A stretch of 64,000 bases of DNA, from contig JBHOQW010000151.1 in assembly GCA_042408665.1 (NCBI GenBank), positions 1 to 64,000 of the forward strand, in the 5' to 3' direction. The notes under the pieces were generated by a model. It was not told the origin of the DNA. It was given only the letters and a program-made list of their open reading frames with translations, and did no database searches. This DNA comes from CAUJGQ01 sp042408665 (GTDB taxonomy: Bacteria > Chloroflexota > Dehalococcoidia > CAUJGQ01). Position 1 is the stretch's first letter; the number at the start of each line of letters is the position of its first letter. Positions 50,495 through 59,060 of this stretch are shown here, piece by piece. Position numbers and translations under genes: made by a program.

Positions 50495-51214
50495 TCAGTT
50501 GCGGCTGGGGCCGGGGCCGGTGGCGCTGGGGCCGGCCGGGGTGGGGACCACCTGCGGTGTGGCCGGCTGGGCGCGTAGCAGGGCCGCCTCGCGCTGGGCG
50601 AGCTGTTTGGTCTCCTCCAGCAACTTGGGTGCCTCGGTGCCGTTCACGCTTTGCGCAAAGGTAGTGAGCGTGGCGTGGACGTTGCGCACGCGCAGGTAGA
50701 CGAAGTACTGCACGTACCGCTCGGTGGCCGAGCCGCGGGAGAACTCGGCGCGCCAGGCGGTCTGTTCGTCCAAGCCCAGCCCGTCCAGTGGCACCTCTGT
50801 AACCTGAATGTTCGCCGTATCGAAGCCGCGCAGCGCGATCACGCGCTGAACCGTGTCCCGTCCGCCGGCGCCGACGGCCGTCTGCGCGAACTTCTCCGAT
50901 GACTCTTCCAGCGAGGGGAAAAGGGTGGCCTGGATGGTGACGCGGGTGGCGCCGGTGGTGGAGCCGGGGTCGGCAGGGTCGCGGTCCCAGGCGCGGTTCC
51001 ACTGTCCGGTAAAGAGCGTGCCCTCCTGCATCTTCCACTGCCCCGGCAGGAACGCCTTCTCGTCCAGCACGAGCTGGCGCGGGTCGACCGCGATCAGCGT
51101 CTGCACGATCGGGGTGGTCGTGGCCGGCAGCCGCGCACGACGGTTGGTCTCCACCGGGGCGCAGGCCGCGGCGAGCAGCGTCGCGACGGCGCCGGCGATC
51201 AGCAGCGAGCGCAT
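50495..51214 (-). CDS. Lipoprotein of unknown function
   Basis: 239 aa from ATG 51214. Signal sequence with lipobox LLAAAC gives a lipidated Cys18. The mature part is a mixed alpha/beta domain (ATRVTIQATLFPSLEESSEKFAQTA, ERYVQYFVYLRVRNVHATLTTF) that resembles the PsbP/LpqN-like or PknH-sensor-like lipoprotein folds in its alternating pattern, but I cannot assign a family. Pro/Thr-rich C-terminal tail. Located on the outer face of the membrane. Confidence 0.75.
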   Translation of the reverse strand: MRSLLIAGAVATLLAAACAPVETNRRARLPATTTPIVQTLIAVDPRQLVLDEKAFLPGQWKMQEGTLFTGQWNRAWDRDPADPGSTTGATRVTIQATLFPSLEESSEKFAQTAVGAGGRDTVQRVIALRGFDTANIQVTEVPLDGLGLDEQTAWRAEFSRGSATERYVQYFVYLRVRNVHATLTTFAQSVNGTEAPKLLEETKQLAQREAALLRAQPATPQVVPTPAGPSATGPGPSRN

Positions 51215-51492
51215 GGGGCCTCCACAGGGGTCCAGGGTGTGCGATGACCGCCCCTCACCGTATCACGCCGCCGCCGCGCTGTGCACCACATCTGCCTCGG
51301 CCTCACACCCGATTCGGCACCCGATTCACGCGCAAGCGAAGTTAACCTCGGGCCGCCGGCGGGCGTTCCGCTTATAGCTGGGCTCCATAGCCTTTGCTAC
51401 AGTGGAAATCCCGGCCGGGCCCTGGGGCGTGGCCCGGCGGAGTGGGCGCGGACGGCACGGTGCCCGGTGCCGCGCGTCCTGGGTGGTGTGAC

Positions 51493-52965
51493 GTGCGGAT
51501 CCTCTTCCGCCGGCCACCGGCGGAGCGTTTCGGCGAGGTGCTGGCGCGCTGCCTGGCCGCCATCGAGGCGGGCGAGGCCACGGTGGAGTCGTGCCTGGCC
51601 GCCCATCCGCGGCACGCCGCCCGCCTAGGGCCGCTGTTGCGCGCCGCGGCCGGCGTGCGTCGCGGCCTGAGCAGCGCCACCCCCGACCCGGCCTTTGCCC
51701 AGCGGCTGCGCGCCCGCGTGTTGGCCGCAGCGGCCGCGCCCTCGGCGGTCGCGCGTCCGGCACCGTGGTGGCATGGGCTGCGGCGGCCGGCCTTGGCGAT
51801 GGCGGCGGCCGCGCTGGTGCTGCTGGCGATGGTGCTGGCGCCCGTGGCGGCGGTCACCAGCGCCGACGCCCTCCCGGGCGATTGGAACTACGGCCTCAAG
51901 CTCAAGACCGAGGAAGTGCTGCTCGCCCTGGGCCTGCGCGACCACCTGGACCGCGCCGATGAACGGGCGCGCGAGATCCGACAGCTCGCCGTTATCGGCC
52001 GTTACCAGGAGATCCCGGAGGTGACGCGCGCCTACCGGGCCGAGCTGGCGGAGGCGACCAAACCCCTGGAGCGGCCGCAGGCAGCGCCGCCGCAGGAGGT
52101 GCGCCGCATCGAGCAGCGCGTGGCGGTCCAGCAGACGGTGATCCAACAGGCGGCGGCGAAGGTGGAGCAGGAGGCCCAGCAGGCAGCCGCGGCCGGCCCG
52201 CCGCCACCGGTGGTGGTGGAGGCGCACCAGGCGGCGCAGGTCGCCCTCAGCGCCGCGGCGCAGACGCGCCGGCAAGCGAATCGCGCCGCCGAGGCGCAGG
52301 CGCAGGAGCGCGCCACCCCGGCGGGAACGAGCTCGTCCGCACCCACGCCGACCGCTGAGCCTGCCGAGACCGCCACACCCCCGTCCCGGCAGACCGAAGC
52401 CCCAGCGGAGGGCACGCCCGACGCAACGGGCACCCCGGAGGCCACCGCCCGCCCCGGCGGCCCGCCCGGCGCCGTCGCGCTGCCCACGCTGCCGCCCACT
52501 ACATCGACGACAACGGCGCCCGCGCCGCCTCCGCCGACCCGCGCGGTCGCGCCACCGCCGGCCGCGGCATCGGCTCCACCTGCCTCCACCCCGGCCCCGA
52601 GCACGCCGTCGCCCACGCCCACGCCGCGCCCGACCGGTGCGCCCACCGCGCTGCCGACGGTCACGCCAACGCCCGCTTCAACGCCGGCTGGCTCGGGTGT
52701 GACGGTGCTGGAGCTACGGCCGGGCGTGTACAACTTCCTGTACACCGGCCCGGCCGGCCCGATCGACACCGTGCTGGCGGCGTTGGGGCTGGACGGCAAG
52801 TATCAGTGGGTGGAGTGGCGGCCTGCCGGCAGCCCGTTGACCGTGCGGTACGAGCCGGGGGTGACCGGCTTCCGCCCGGTGATCACACCCTACGCCGTGG
52901 TGACCGTGCTGATCACGTCGCCCGCGAGCGTGCCGCAGGGTGTGCTCGTGCCGCTGTTACGGTAG
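51493..52965 (+). CDS. DUF5667-like membrane protein with N-terminal anti-sigma-like repeat and Pro/Thr-rich stalk
   Basis: 490 aa from GTG 51493. The N-terminal segment (FGEVLARCLAAIEAGEATVESCLAAHP) is the short motif that Chloroflexota proteins of this class carry in front of a membrane helix (here about 97-117). A DUF5667 region follows (SADALPGDWNYGLKLKTEEVLLAL) with long Gln/Glu/Ala helices to about 290, then a large Pro/Thr/Ala stalk (about 290-400) and a C-terminal beta domain (ELRPGVYNFLYTGPAGPIDTVLAALG). Such genes often accompany an ECF sigma factor and may be anti-sigma factors; none is adjacent here. A TACAGT box is at 51398-51403. Confidence 0.8.
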   Translation: MRILFRRPPAERFGEVLARCLAAIEAGEATVESCLAAHPRHAARLGPLLRAAAGVRRGLSSATPDPAFAQRLRARVLAAAAAPSAVARPAPWWHGLRRPALAMAAAALVLLAMVLAPVAAVTSADALPGDWNYGLKLKTEEVLLALGLRDHLDRADERAREIRQLAVIGRYQEIPEVTRAYRAELAEATKPLERPQAAPPQEVRRIEQRVAVQQTVIQQAAAKVEQEAQQAAAAGPPPPVVVEAHQAAQVALSAAAQTRRQANRAAEAQAQERATPAGTSSSAPTPTAEPAETATPPSRQTEAPAEGTPDATGTPEATARPGGPPGAVALPTLPPTTSTTTAPAPPPPTRAVAPPPAAASAPPASTPAPSTPSPTPTPRPTGAPTALPTVTPTPASTPAGSGVTVLELRPGVYNFLYTGPAGPIDTVLAALGLDGKYQWVEWRPAGSPLTVRYEPGVTGFRPVITPYAVVTVLITSPASVPQGVLVPLLR

Positions 52966-53044
52966 CGGCGCGGCCGAACTCGGTGAGAGGCGGCGAACCG
53001 ACGGTGCCCGCCGAAGTGCGCGCTTGACGAATGATCCACAATGA

Positions 53045-53080
53045 AAGCAGAGCGGGCCGCACGACGGCGCCGCTCTGCTT
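53045..53080. terminator. Hairpin in the convergent 3' region, copy 1
   Basis: AAGCAGAGCGG (53045-53055) with CCGCTCTGCTT (53070-53080), an 11-bp perfect stem. Read on the minus strand it is followed by TCATTG, so it probably ends the transcript of the gene at 53223-54248. Confidence 0.6.
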
Positions 53081-53092
53081 CCTCCCTCCTCT

Positions 53093-53127
53093 GGAACCCG
53101 TGGGCGAGGCCACTCCCCACGGGTTCC
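53093..53127. terminator. Hairpin in the convergent 3' region, copy 2
   Basis: GGAACCCGTGGG (53093-53104) with CCCACGGGTTCC (53116-53127), a 12-bp perfect stem with an 11-base loop, 12 bp after the first hairpin. Together they separate two converging genes and may act in both directions; T-tracts are poor. Confidence 0.6.
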
Positions 53128-53222
53128 CCTTGTGGGTACGTCTAGGCCCGCCCCGGTGGATTTCAAGAACTCTGTCCGCTCGCTTCCCGGGCGGGGGCTG
53201 GCCGTCACCGTTCGCGGACGGC

Positions 53223-54248
53223 TTAACGCACCAGGTAGGGAGCGGAGTACGCCACGCCGCTCCCCTCGCCTCCTTCGACGCTGTAGTGGAAGGCCAGGCG
53301 GTAGATGCCGGGCCCCGGCGCGCCCGGCAGGGTCTGCGTCCGCGACTCGCCGGGGCGGACGATCTGAGCGATGGCCGAACAGGGAAGCAGTGGCTCCGGC
53401 ACCGGCGCGCGCTGCCAGCCTTCCGGCCCGAACCACTCGATGCGGAACGGCCCGCAGGCGTAGCCACCGCCGGCTGTCACCGCCACGGCGCCCTCGTTGC
53501 TCACCGTGCCGGTCACGAGATCACCGACGGCGTATTCGTCGCGGTCGGTCGTCACGCGCAGGACGACAGGCGACGCCGGGGCGTTGATAAGCGTGATCAC
53601 GTCGCGCACCACGATCCAGTCGCCCGGCATCCGGCGGGCGAGCGTGTAGCGGTTTTCTACCCACTGGTCCTGCTCCAGCGCCAGCTCGCCCGTGCCCAGC
53701 CACCGCTCCTGGTAGAGCCAGTGCTCCACCGTCCGCACCTGCGCCGTGCTACCGCTCCATGCCATGTCTACCAATCTGATGCTCAACAGGCGTGGGGTGG
53801 CGTAGCGGCCTGCTGCACGCAACAGCGCTATCTGGCCTTGCAGCTCGGCGAACGCCTCGCCGCCCCAGGCTATAGACAGCACCCGTGGGTCCAGGGTGCG
53901 GAAGGCGCGCACAAAGGCCAGGTTGGCGCGGTTGACGGCCGCCGCCAGCTCCTGCGCGGGGGGACAGCGCGGCGGCAGTGGGATGGCCGGGGCGGCGCGT
54001 TCGATCACATCCGGCGCGACCGCGGACGTGGGCGGGCAGGGGCGCGGCGGCAGCGGCGCGGCCGGGGAGGGTTGGGTGCGGCCATCCCCTGCCTCTCCCG
54101 GCGCTTCGATGGGAAGCTCCAGGCAGGCTCCCACCTCATCCGGATCACACACGCCCTCCTGCGCCCGCGCCGGTGCCGGTCTCACCGCAAGCAGCGTGAA
54201 CACCAGTACGGCCAGCGCTAGCTCTCCTGCACGGTGGAACCGCCGCAT
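53223..54248 (-). CDS. Secreted protein of unknown function, ARC6-IMS-like domain plus beta domain
   Basis: 341 aa from ATG 54248 (GGAGGGGG upstream). Signal peptide about 1-29 (ARAQ end). A Pro-rich Cys-containing region (about 30-95) is followed by a helical-beta domain (AFVRAFRTLDPRVLSIAWGG, TAQVRTVEHWLYQERW) resembling the IMS/ARC6-like fold seen in exported Chloroflexota proteins, then a C-terminal beta-sandwich (YAVGDLVTGTVSNEGAVAV, PGIYRLAFHYSVEGG). The last part resembles an intracellular-proteinase-inhibitor or Ig-like fold. Function unknown. Confidence 0.8.
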   Translation of the reverse strand: MRRFHRAGELALAVLVFTLLAVRPAPARAQEGVCDPDEVGACLELPIEAPGEAGDGRTQPSPAAPLPPRPCPPTSAVAPDVIERAAPAIPLPPRCPPAQELAAAVNRANLAFVRAFRTLDPRVLSIAWGGEAFAELQGQIALLRAAGRYATPRLLSIRLVDMAWSGSTAQVRTVEHWLYQERWLGTGELALEQDQWVENRYTLARRMPGDWIVVRDVITLINAPASPVVLRVTTDRDEYAVGDLVTGTVSNEGAVAVTAGGGYACGPFRIEWFGPEGWQRAPVPEPLLPCSAIAQIVRPGESRTQTLPGAPGPGIYRLAFHYSVEGGEGSGVAYSAPYLVR

Positions 54249-54476
54249 GGCACCCCCTCCCCCGGCCGACGGCCGATCGAACCTCGCTTGCGATAACGGT
54301 CATCAATGTGGGGTGTTTCACCCGCACGGGCCACGCGGTTCGGCGGCAAATCCCCGACGGAGCGCGGTCGGAAGGAGGGGGCCGAACGGCCCGCGGGATA
54401 CGTCTTCAGGACGGTTGCCGGATCGACGGCCGCGCGGCACACTCGGTACAGGCAACGACGCAGGGAGGATGCAGGG

Positions 54477-54887
54477 ATGACCACGAACGCCGGCCGGGTA
54501 CGCGTGCTCATCGCCGATGCTCGCGCGGATGTCCGCGAGGCGCTGGCGGCGCTCCTGGAGGCGACGGACGACTTCGAAGTCATCGGTGAGGCGGCCTCCC
54601 CGGAGGAGGCCGCGGCCCGCGCCCCGGCCCTGCGGCCGGACGTTATTCTGGTTGACCCGTGCGGCGAGTATCACGGCGCGCTCGCGCAACTGGCACGCGA
54701 CACGAAAACCCTGGTGATCCTCACCCTGCGCGTCGGCACCACCTGCCGGGCGCGAGCGCGCGACCTCGGCGCGCTCGTGATCGATAAGGGCACCGGCCCC
54801 GAAGACCTGCTCGCCATCCTGCGCCGCGCCTGCTGTCCTTCCCCGGACACGCGCGGCGCGGTTGCATCTCCGTCCACCGAGCCCTAA
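54477..54887 (+). CDS. Stand-alone response regulator receiver protein
   Basis: 136 aa from ATG 54477 (GGGAGG upstream). NarL/LuxR-type receiver domain without DNA-binding part: VRVLIADARADVREAL, phosphoacceptor in VILVDPCGEYHGA, ILTLRVG and Lys in LVIDKGTGPEDLLAIL. One acidic-pocket residue is replaced (Ala in IADA). The tail (SPDTRGAVASPSTEP) is disordered. Its stop overlaps the convergent yqeY stop by four bases. Confidence 0.85.
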   Translation: MTTNAGRVRVLIADARADVREALAALLEATDDFEVIGEAASPEEAAARAPALRPDVILVDPCGEYHGALAQLARDTKTLVILTLRVGTTCRARARDLGALVIDKGTGPEDLLAILRRACCPSPDTRGAVASPSTEP

Positions 54888-55336
54888 CGCGCTCCGGCCA
54901 GCAGCTCGGTTACCACCTCGTTGATGACGCGCCCCTCGGCCTGGCCCGCCAGCCGCTTGATCAGCACCGGCATCACCTTGCCTTTATCGCCCGGCCCTCT
55001 GGCCCCCGTCTCCGCGATCACGTCCCGCGCCGCGGCCACGATCTCCTCACGGGTGAGCTGGCGGGGCAGGTAGGCCTGCAAGACGTCGATCTCGGCCTGT
55101 TCGTTCTCCGCCAGGTCCGGCCGGTTGCCTTTGCGGAACTCCGCAATGCTGTCGCGTCGCTGTTTGATCTCCCGTTGGAGTACCTGGAGGACGCCCGCGT
55201 CGTCCAGCTCGCGGCCGGCGGCGATCTCCGCGTTGCGGATGGCCGCGCTCACCATCCGCAACGCGATCTTGCGCCGCTCGTCGCCGCTGCGAATGGCCTC
55301 TTTCAAATCGGCAGCGATGCGCTCTTTCAACGTCAT
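54884..55336 (-). CDS. GatB/YqeY domain protein
   Basis: 150 aa from ATG 55336, preceded by GGGAGG. Helical YqeY family: MTLKERIAADLKEAIRSGDERRKIALRMVSAAI, the EIKQRRDSIAEFRKGNRPDLAENE segment and a C-terminal domain like the tail of GatB (GDKGKVMPVLIKRLAGQAEG). Thought to be tRNA-related, from its likeness to the GatB tRNA-binding tail, but not experimentally defined. Full family length. Confidence 0.93.
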   Translation of the reverse strand: MTLKERIAADLKEAIRSGDERRKIALRMVSAAIRNAEIAAGRELDDAGVLQVLQREIKQRRDSIAEFRKGNRPDLAENEQAEIDVLQAYLPRQLTREEIVAAARDVIAETGARGPGDKGKVMPVLIKRLAGQAEGRVINEVVTELLAGAR

Positions 55337-55636
55337 GGTGGAGACCTCCCTCTGAGTCCTCAGGGCGGCCACCGCGCCGCCCCCGATTCACCGTACCGCC
55401 GTGATGTAGCGTCGGCACAGGCCCGTTTGGCCGCGGTGGGGCCGCTTCCGTGCCGCAGGGCTTGTCCGTACCAGCCAGTTCCTACACATTTCCTGCGTCG
55501 CTCTTACGATCGGGCGGCAGGTGAGCTGCTACCATCGCGGTGACCCGCGGTAACCGCGCCGTTGCCGGCCCGGCCGTCCGATCTCCGCCGCCGGTCGAGC
55601 GGCCTCGCTCCGATACTCCGATACAGGGGTTGGACC
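55337..55636. other. Divergent intergenic region
   Basis: 300 bp between yqeY and the gene at 55637. It holds a TACGAT box near 55505 and a small perfect dyad CGCGGT-A-ACCGCG (55546-55558) that could be an operator. No gene or RNA recognised. Confidence 0.45.
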
Positions 55637-56236
55637 GTGGAAACCGCTCCGCAGCGCTCCCCGCGCATCGATGTGATCGGCCTCTCTGCCGCACTGCGGC
55701 GTGCCATCGCGGCCGACCTGCCCTACCACCGTATCCGGCAGCTGCCACCATCGTCGCGTCCGGACGCGACGCAGGATCAGGCCTACAGCCGCCCCGCGCT
55801 CGTGATCGTCGATGCCACGGCCGCCGACGCGCATGCCGAGCGGGACGCGGCCTGGCGGCGGTGGGGCACAGACCTGCCGGTGGTGGAGGTCAACCGCACG
55901 ACGCCCGTCGCCCGCGTGTGGCTGGCGCCGGCCCATGTGGAAGTGGTTGAGCTTGGCCCCGGGTTCCTGGCCCCCTACCTGCCCCCCCAGCGCCTCCCTG
56001 GGGGGAGGGAGCCTGATATGCCGGCTCCCGACCGGCCCACCCCGTCCACCGAACGGTCGCGATGGCGGATGCACCGGCTCTTCGTCCCGGTGCGGCCGGC
56101 GATCTACGGGGCCGTCAGCCTGGCGCTCATCGCGCTGGACCGCCGGCTGGGCGTGGCGATGATCGGCGTCGTGGTAGTGGCGCTGGTGCTGGCCGCCCTC
56201 CTGCGCCGGCGTGCGCGCCTGCCATCGCGGGGGTAA
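55637..56236 (+). CDS. Hypothetical protein with C-terminal membrane helices
   Basis: 199 aa from GTG 55637 (AGGGG upstream); an in-frame ATG at 55562 would add 25 residues of poor coding character. The N-terminal 110 residues have an alpha/beta pattern (IDVIGLSAALRRAIAA, ALVIVDATAAD, LPVVEVNRTTPVARVWLA) reminiscent of a degenerate receiver. A Pro-rich linker follows, then one or two closely spaced membrane segments (about 157-185) and a basic tail. Its 3' end overlaps the amidohydrolase gene in antisense by 110 bases. Confidence 0.65.
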   Translation: METAPQRSPRIDVIGLSAALRRAIAADLPYHRIRQLPPSSRPDATQDQAYSRPALVIVDATAADAHAERDAAWRRWGTDLPVVEVNRTTPVARVWLAPAHVEVVELGPGFLAPYLPPQRLPGGREPDMPAPDRPTPSTERSRWRMHRLFVPVRPAIYGAVSLALIALDRRLGVAMIGVVVVALVLAALLRRRARLPSRG

Positions 56237-57917
56237 CCTCACGCCCCCACGGCGCGGGAACCCACCGTCCCACCGTTGGCCCCTCACCATCCCGCGCCCG
56301 CTCATAGACGAGCTCACCCGCGCGGTACACCGCCTCCACCCGCACCGCGCGCAGGGCGTCCGGCGGCACGGTGCGCGGGTCGGCGGAGAGCACCACGATG
56401 TCGGCGCGTCGGCCCGGGGCCAGCGATCCCTCCTCGTCTGCCGTGAACGTGGCTCGGGCGGCGTGCACGGTCGCCATGCGCAGCGCCTCTTCCACCGTCA
56501 GCCGCTGCTCGGGGGCATGGACGTCACCGCCCACCGTGGCCCGGGTCACGGCGGCCCACACGTGCAGCAGCGGGTGGAGCGGGTAGCACGGCGCGTCCGA
56601 GCTGGCGGCCACGGTGACGCCGGCCGCGAGCAGGTCGCGCAGGGGCAGGTAACGCAGTCCCTCCGCCAGCGGCGCCCGCGCCACGTGGCCGGCGTGGTAG
56701 GTGATCGCCAGGGGCTGAGTGACCACCACCGCGCCCACGGCGGCCAGTCGGCGGATGAGGGCGTCCGACAAGAGCACGGCGTGCTCGATGCGAAAGCGCG
56801 GCTCTCGGTGCGGGTGCTTCGCCCGCGCCCGCTCCATGGCGGTGAGCGCCATGGCCACGGCGATATCGCCAGCGGCGTGCACCGCGACCTGGAGACCGCG
56901 CGCGTGCGCCGCCTCCACCAGTGCGTCCAACTCCTCCTGGCGGTAGAACGCGCGCGGTGGGCGTGGGGCCGGATGCGCCGGGTGGCCGACCCGCGAGGCG
57001 GCCGTAGTGTTGCCCCCGCCGTCCACGAACAGCTTGACCCCCACCAGGCGGAACGCCCCATCCCCGCTGCCGGCATCGGGCCACGTCGCTGGATCGGTGA
57101 GGCAGGCGCGCGGCGGCGCGAACAGCCCCTCGGCGCTGCCGCAGTAGGCGCTCACCCGTAGCGGCAGGCCGTCACCGGCCGCGGCGGTCTGATACAGGCC
57201 CAGGAGCGGCGGGCCGACGTAGGCGTCGCCCAGGGCGGTGATGCCGGCGGCGAGGTGGGCGCGGGCGTTGGCCTGGAACAGCGCCGGCGCGTACACGGCC
57301 ACCCGCTCCGCGTAGGCGCGCAGCGAGACGGCCTGGGCCGCGTTGGTGGCCGTCTCGTACAGCAGGCCGAGGGGCAGGCCTAGCGGATCGCGCACGATCC
57401 AGCCGCCGGGCGGGTCGGGCGTCTGGGCCCCGAGGCCGAGCGCGGCCAGTGCCGCCGAGTTGAGCACACAGCGGTGCACGCTCCAGTGCACCAGCACCAC
57501 CGGATGGTCCGGTGCCGCCGCGTCCAGTTCAAAGCGGGTGGGATGACGCCGCTCGCGCAGGGCGGTCTCGTCGTAGCCGTGGGCGCGGATCCAAGCCCCG
57601 GCCGGCAGCGTGACGGCGAGGGCATGGATCCGCTCCTGCAGCTCGGCGATGGAGCGCAGCGGCGGTGTACGGCAGTCGGCCTCGGCGGGGGCCAGGGCCG
57701 TGAGGGAGAAATGGTTGTGCGGGTCGATGAACCCCGGGCAGGCGAAGCGCCCGCCCAGGTCGATGACCGCCGTGTCGCGCTCGCGCCGGGCCAGCAGCGC
57801 GGCGGTGGCGCCGGTGGCGCGCACGCGGCCGCCGGCCACGGCCACCGCCTCCGCCTGCGGCCGGGCCGGGTCCATGGTCAGGATGCGGCCGTTCACGAAC
57901 AGCGTCTCGATCCTCAC
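56127..57917 (-). CDS. Amidohydrolase family protein, YtcJ-like
   Basis: 596 aa from GTG 57917. Metal-dependent hydrolase with composite domain: TLFVNGRILTMDPARPQAEAVAV, the metal motif in GFIDPHNHFSL, HAAGDIAVAMAL, RIEHAVLLSD and the final Asp in SSDAPCYPLHP. Closest to the YtcJ/exoenzyme-regulatory-protein-like subfamily acting on N-substituted amides. The last 38 residues are Pro/Arg/Gly-rich and overlap the convergent gene. No Shine-Dalgarno is visible; a TATACT box lies nine bases before the GTG, so translation is probably leaderless. Confidence 0.92.
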   Translation of the reverse strand: MRIETLFVNGRILTMDPARPQAEAVAVAGGRVRATGATAALLARRERDTAVIDLGGRFACPGFIDPHNHFSLTALAPAEADCRTPPLRSIAELQERIHALAVTLPAGAWIRAHGYDETALRERRHPTRFELDAAAPDHPVVLVHWSVHRCVLNSAALAALGLGAQTPDPPGGWIVRDPLGLPLGLLYETATNAAQAVSLRAYAERVAVYAPALFQANARAHLAAGITALGDAYVGPPLLGLYQTAAAGDGLPLRVSAYCGSAEGLFAPPRACLTDPATWPDAGSGDGAFRLVGVKLFVDGGGNTTAASRVGHPAHPAPRPPRAFYRQEELDALVEAAHARGLQVAVHAAGDIAVAMALTAMERARAKHPHREPRFRIEHAVLLSDALIRRLAAVGAVVVTQPLAITYHAGHVARAPLAEGLRYLPLRDLLAAGVTVAASSDAPCYPLHPLLHVWAAVTRATVGGDVHAPEQRLTVEEALRMATVHAARATFTADEEGSLAPGRRADIVVLSADPRTVPPDALRAVRVEAVYRAGELVYERARDGEGPTVGRWVPAPWGREVTPAMAGAHAGAGGRPAPAPLPRRRSSPRPAGGPAR

Positions 57918-57926
57918 GGTGGGGCC

Positions 57927-57932
57927 AGTATA
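57927..57932 (-). promoter_or_regulatory. TATACT -10 box, candidate leaderless promoter
   Basis: TATACT on the minus strand at 57932-57927, nine bases before the amidohydrolase GTG at 57917. Transcription starting the usual 6-9 bases after the box would begin at or next to the start codon. Confidence 0.6.
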
Positions 57933-58008
57933 CCCTGTGCCTGGCGGTGCGGGCGCCCCGACCTGCAGGGACGCCGGCCGCACGCCAGTCTGTTTCAGGG
58001 AGGCGCCG

Positions 58009-59049
58009 ATGCGGGCAGCGTACGCGGTGAAGCTGGGCGGCGAGCGGCCGCTGGAGAACTTGGAGATCGGCGAGCGGCCCACGCCCACGCCGGGGCCGGG
58101 CGAGGCCCTGGTGCGGGTGCGGGCGGTATCCCTCAACCACCACGACCTGTGGACCCTGCGCGGGGTGGCCGGCGTGCCCATCGATCTGCCGCGCATCCTG
58201 GGTTGCGAGGCGGCTGGGGTGGTGGAGTCCTACGGACCCAACCGGCCGGCCGGCACGCCGGAGCCCGGCAGCGAGGTGGTGCTGTACCCGGTGGTGACGT
58301 GCGGCCACTGCGAGGCCTGCCTGGGGCCGGACCCGTCCCTCTGCCGCGAGTGGGGGATGCTCTCGGATAAGGTGGACGGCACGCTGGCGGACTACGTCGT
58401 GCTGCCCGCCGTCAACGTGCTGCCCAAGCCCGCGCACCTCTCGGACGCCGAGGCCGCCTGTCTGGGGACGGCCTTCCTCACCGGCTACCGCATGTTGTTC
58501 ACGCGCGCGCGGCTGCGCCCCGGCGACAGCGTGCTCATCCCAGGCGCCGGCGGCGGCCTGGCCACCGCCCTCATCCAGATGGGCAAGGCCGCCGGGCTGC
58601 GCGTGTTCGTCACCTCGCGCGATGAGGCCAAGCGCCAGGCGGCGCTCAAGATCGGGGCCGACCACGCCCTGGAGACGGGCCGCGGCTCCGCCCGCCGGGT
58701 GCTAGAGTTGACCGGCGGGCGGGGCGTGGACGCCGTCATGGAGAGCGTGGGCGAGCCCACCTGGGGCGAGAGCCTGCGCTCCCTGCGCCCCGGCGGGACC
58801 ATCGTGGTGGCGGGCGCCACCGGTGGTCCCAACCCGCCGGCCGACCTGGCGCGCGTCTTCTGGCGCCAGCTCAACATCCTCGGCGCCTCGATGGGCACGC
58901 GCGACGACATGCTGGCCATGCTACGCCTGGTGGAAACGGCCCGGATCCAACCGGTGATTGACGCCCGCTTCCCCTTCGAGCGCACGCGCGAGGCGCTGGC
59001 CCGGTTGGAGGCCGGCCTGCAGATGGGCAAGATCGTGATCGAGCTGTAG
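58009..59049 (+). CDS. Zinc-binding alcohol dehydrogenase family protein (MDR)
   Basis: 346 aa from ATG 58009 (AGGGAGG upstream). GroES-like domain with LNHHDLWTLRG and GCEAAGVVESYG, structural zinc Cys in CGHCEACLGPDPSLC, and a Rossmann NAD(P) fold (VLIPGAGGGLATALIQMGKAAGL). The catalytic zinc Cys of classical ADHs is replaced by Asn-His (LNHHD), as in several quinone-oxidoreductase-like MDR enzymes. Probable NAD(P)-dependent oxidoreductase; substrate unknown. Confidence 0.93.
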   Translation: MRAAYAVKLGGERPLENLEIGERPTPTPGPGEALVRVRAVSLNHHDLWTLRGVAGVPIDLPRILGCEAAGVVESYGPNRPAGTPEPGSEVVLYPVVTCGHCEACLGPDPSLCREWGMLSDKVDGTLADYVVLPAVNVLPKPAHLSDAEAACLGTAFLTGYRMLFTRARLRPGDSVLIPGAGGGLATALIQMGKAAGLRVFVTSRDEAKRQAALKIGADHALETGRGSARRVLELTGGRGVDAVMESVGEPTWGESLRSLRPGGTIVVAGATGGPNPPADLARVFWRQLNILGASMGTRDDMLAMLRLVETARIQPVIDARFPFERTREALARLEAGLQMGKIVIEL

Positions 59050-59060
59050 CCGGCGGCCCG

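Noticed and set aside
55983..56006. CCCCCAG/CTGGGGG hairpin as another copy of the palindromic element
   Set aside because: It lacks the CTCTCCCGC core and the CCCTCACCC/GGGTGAGGG arms, so it is not assigned to the family.
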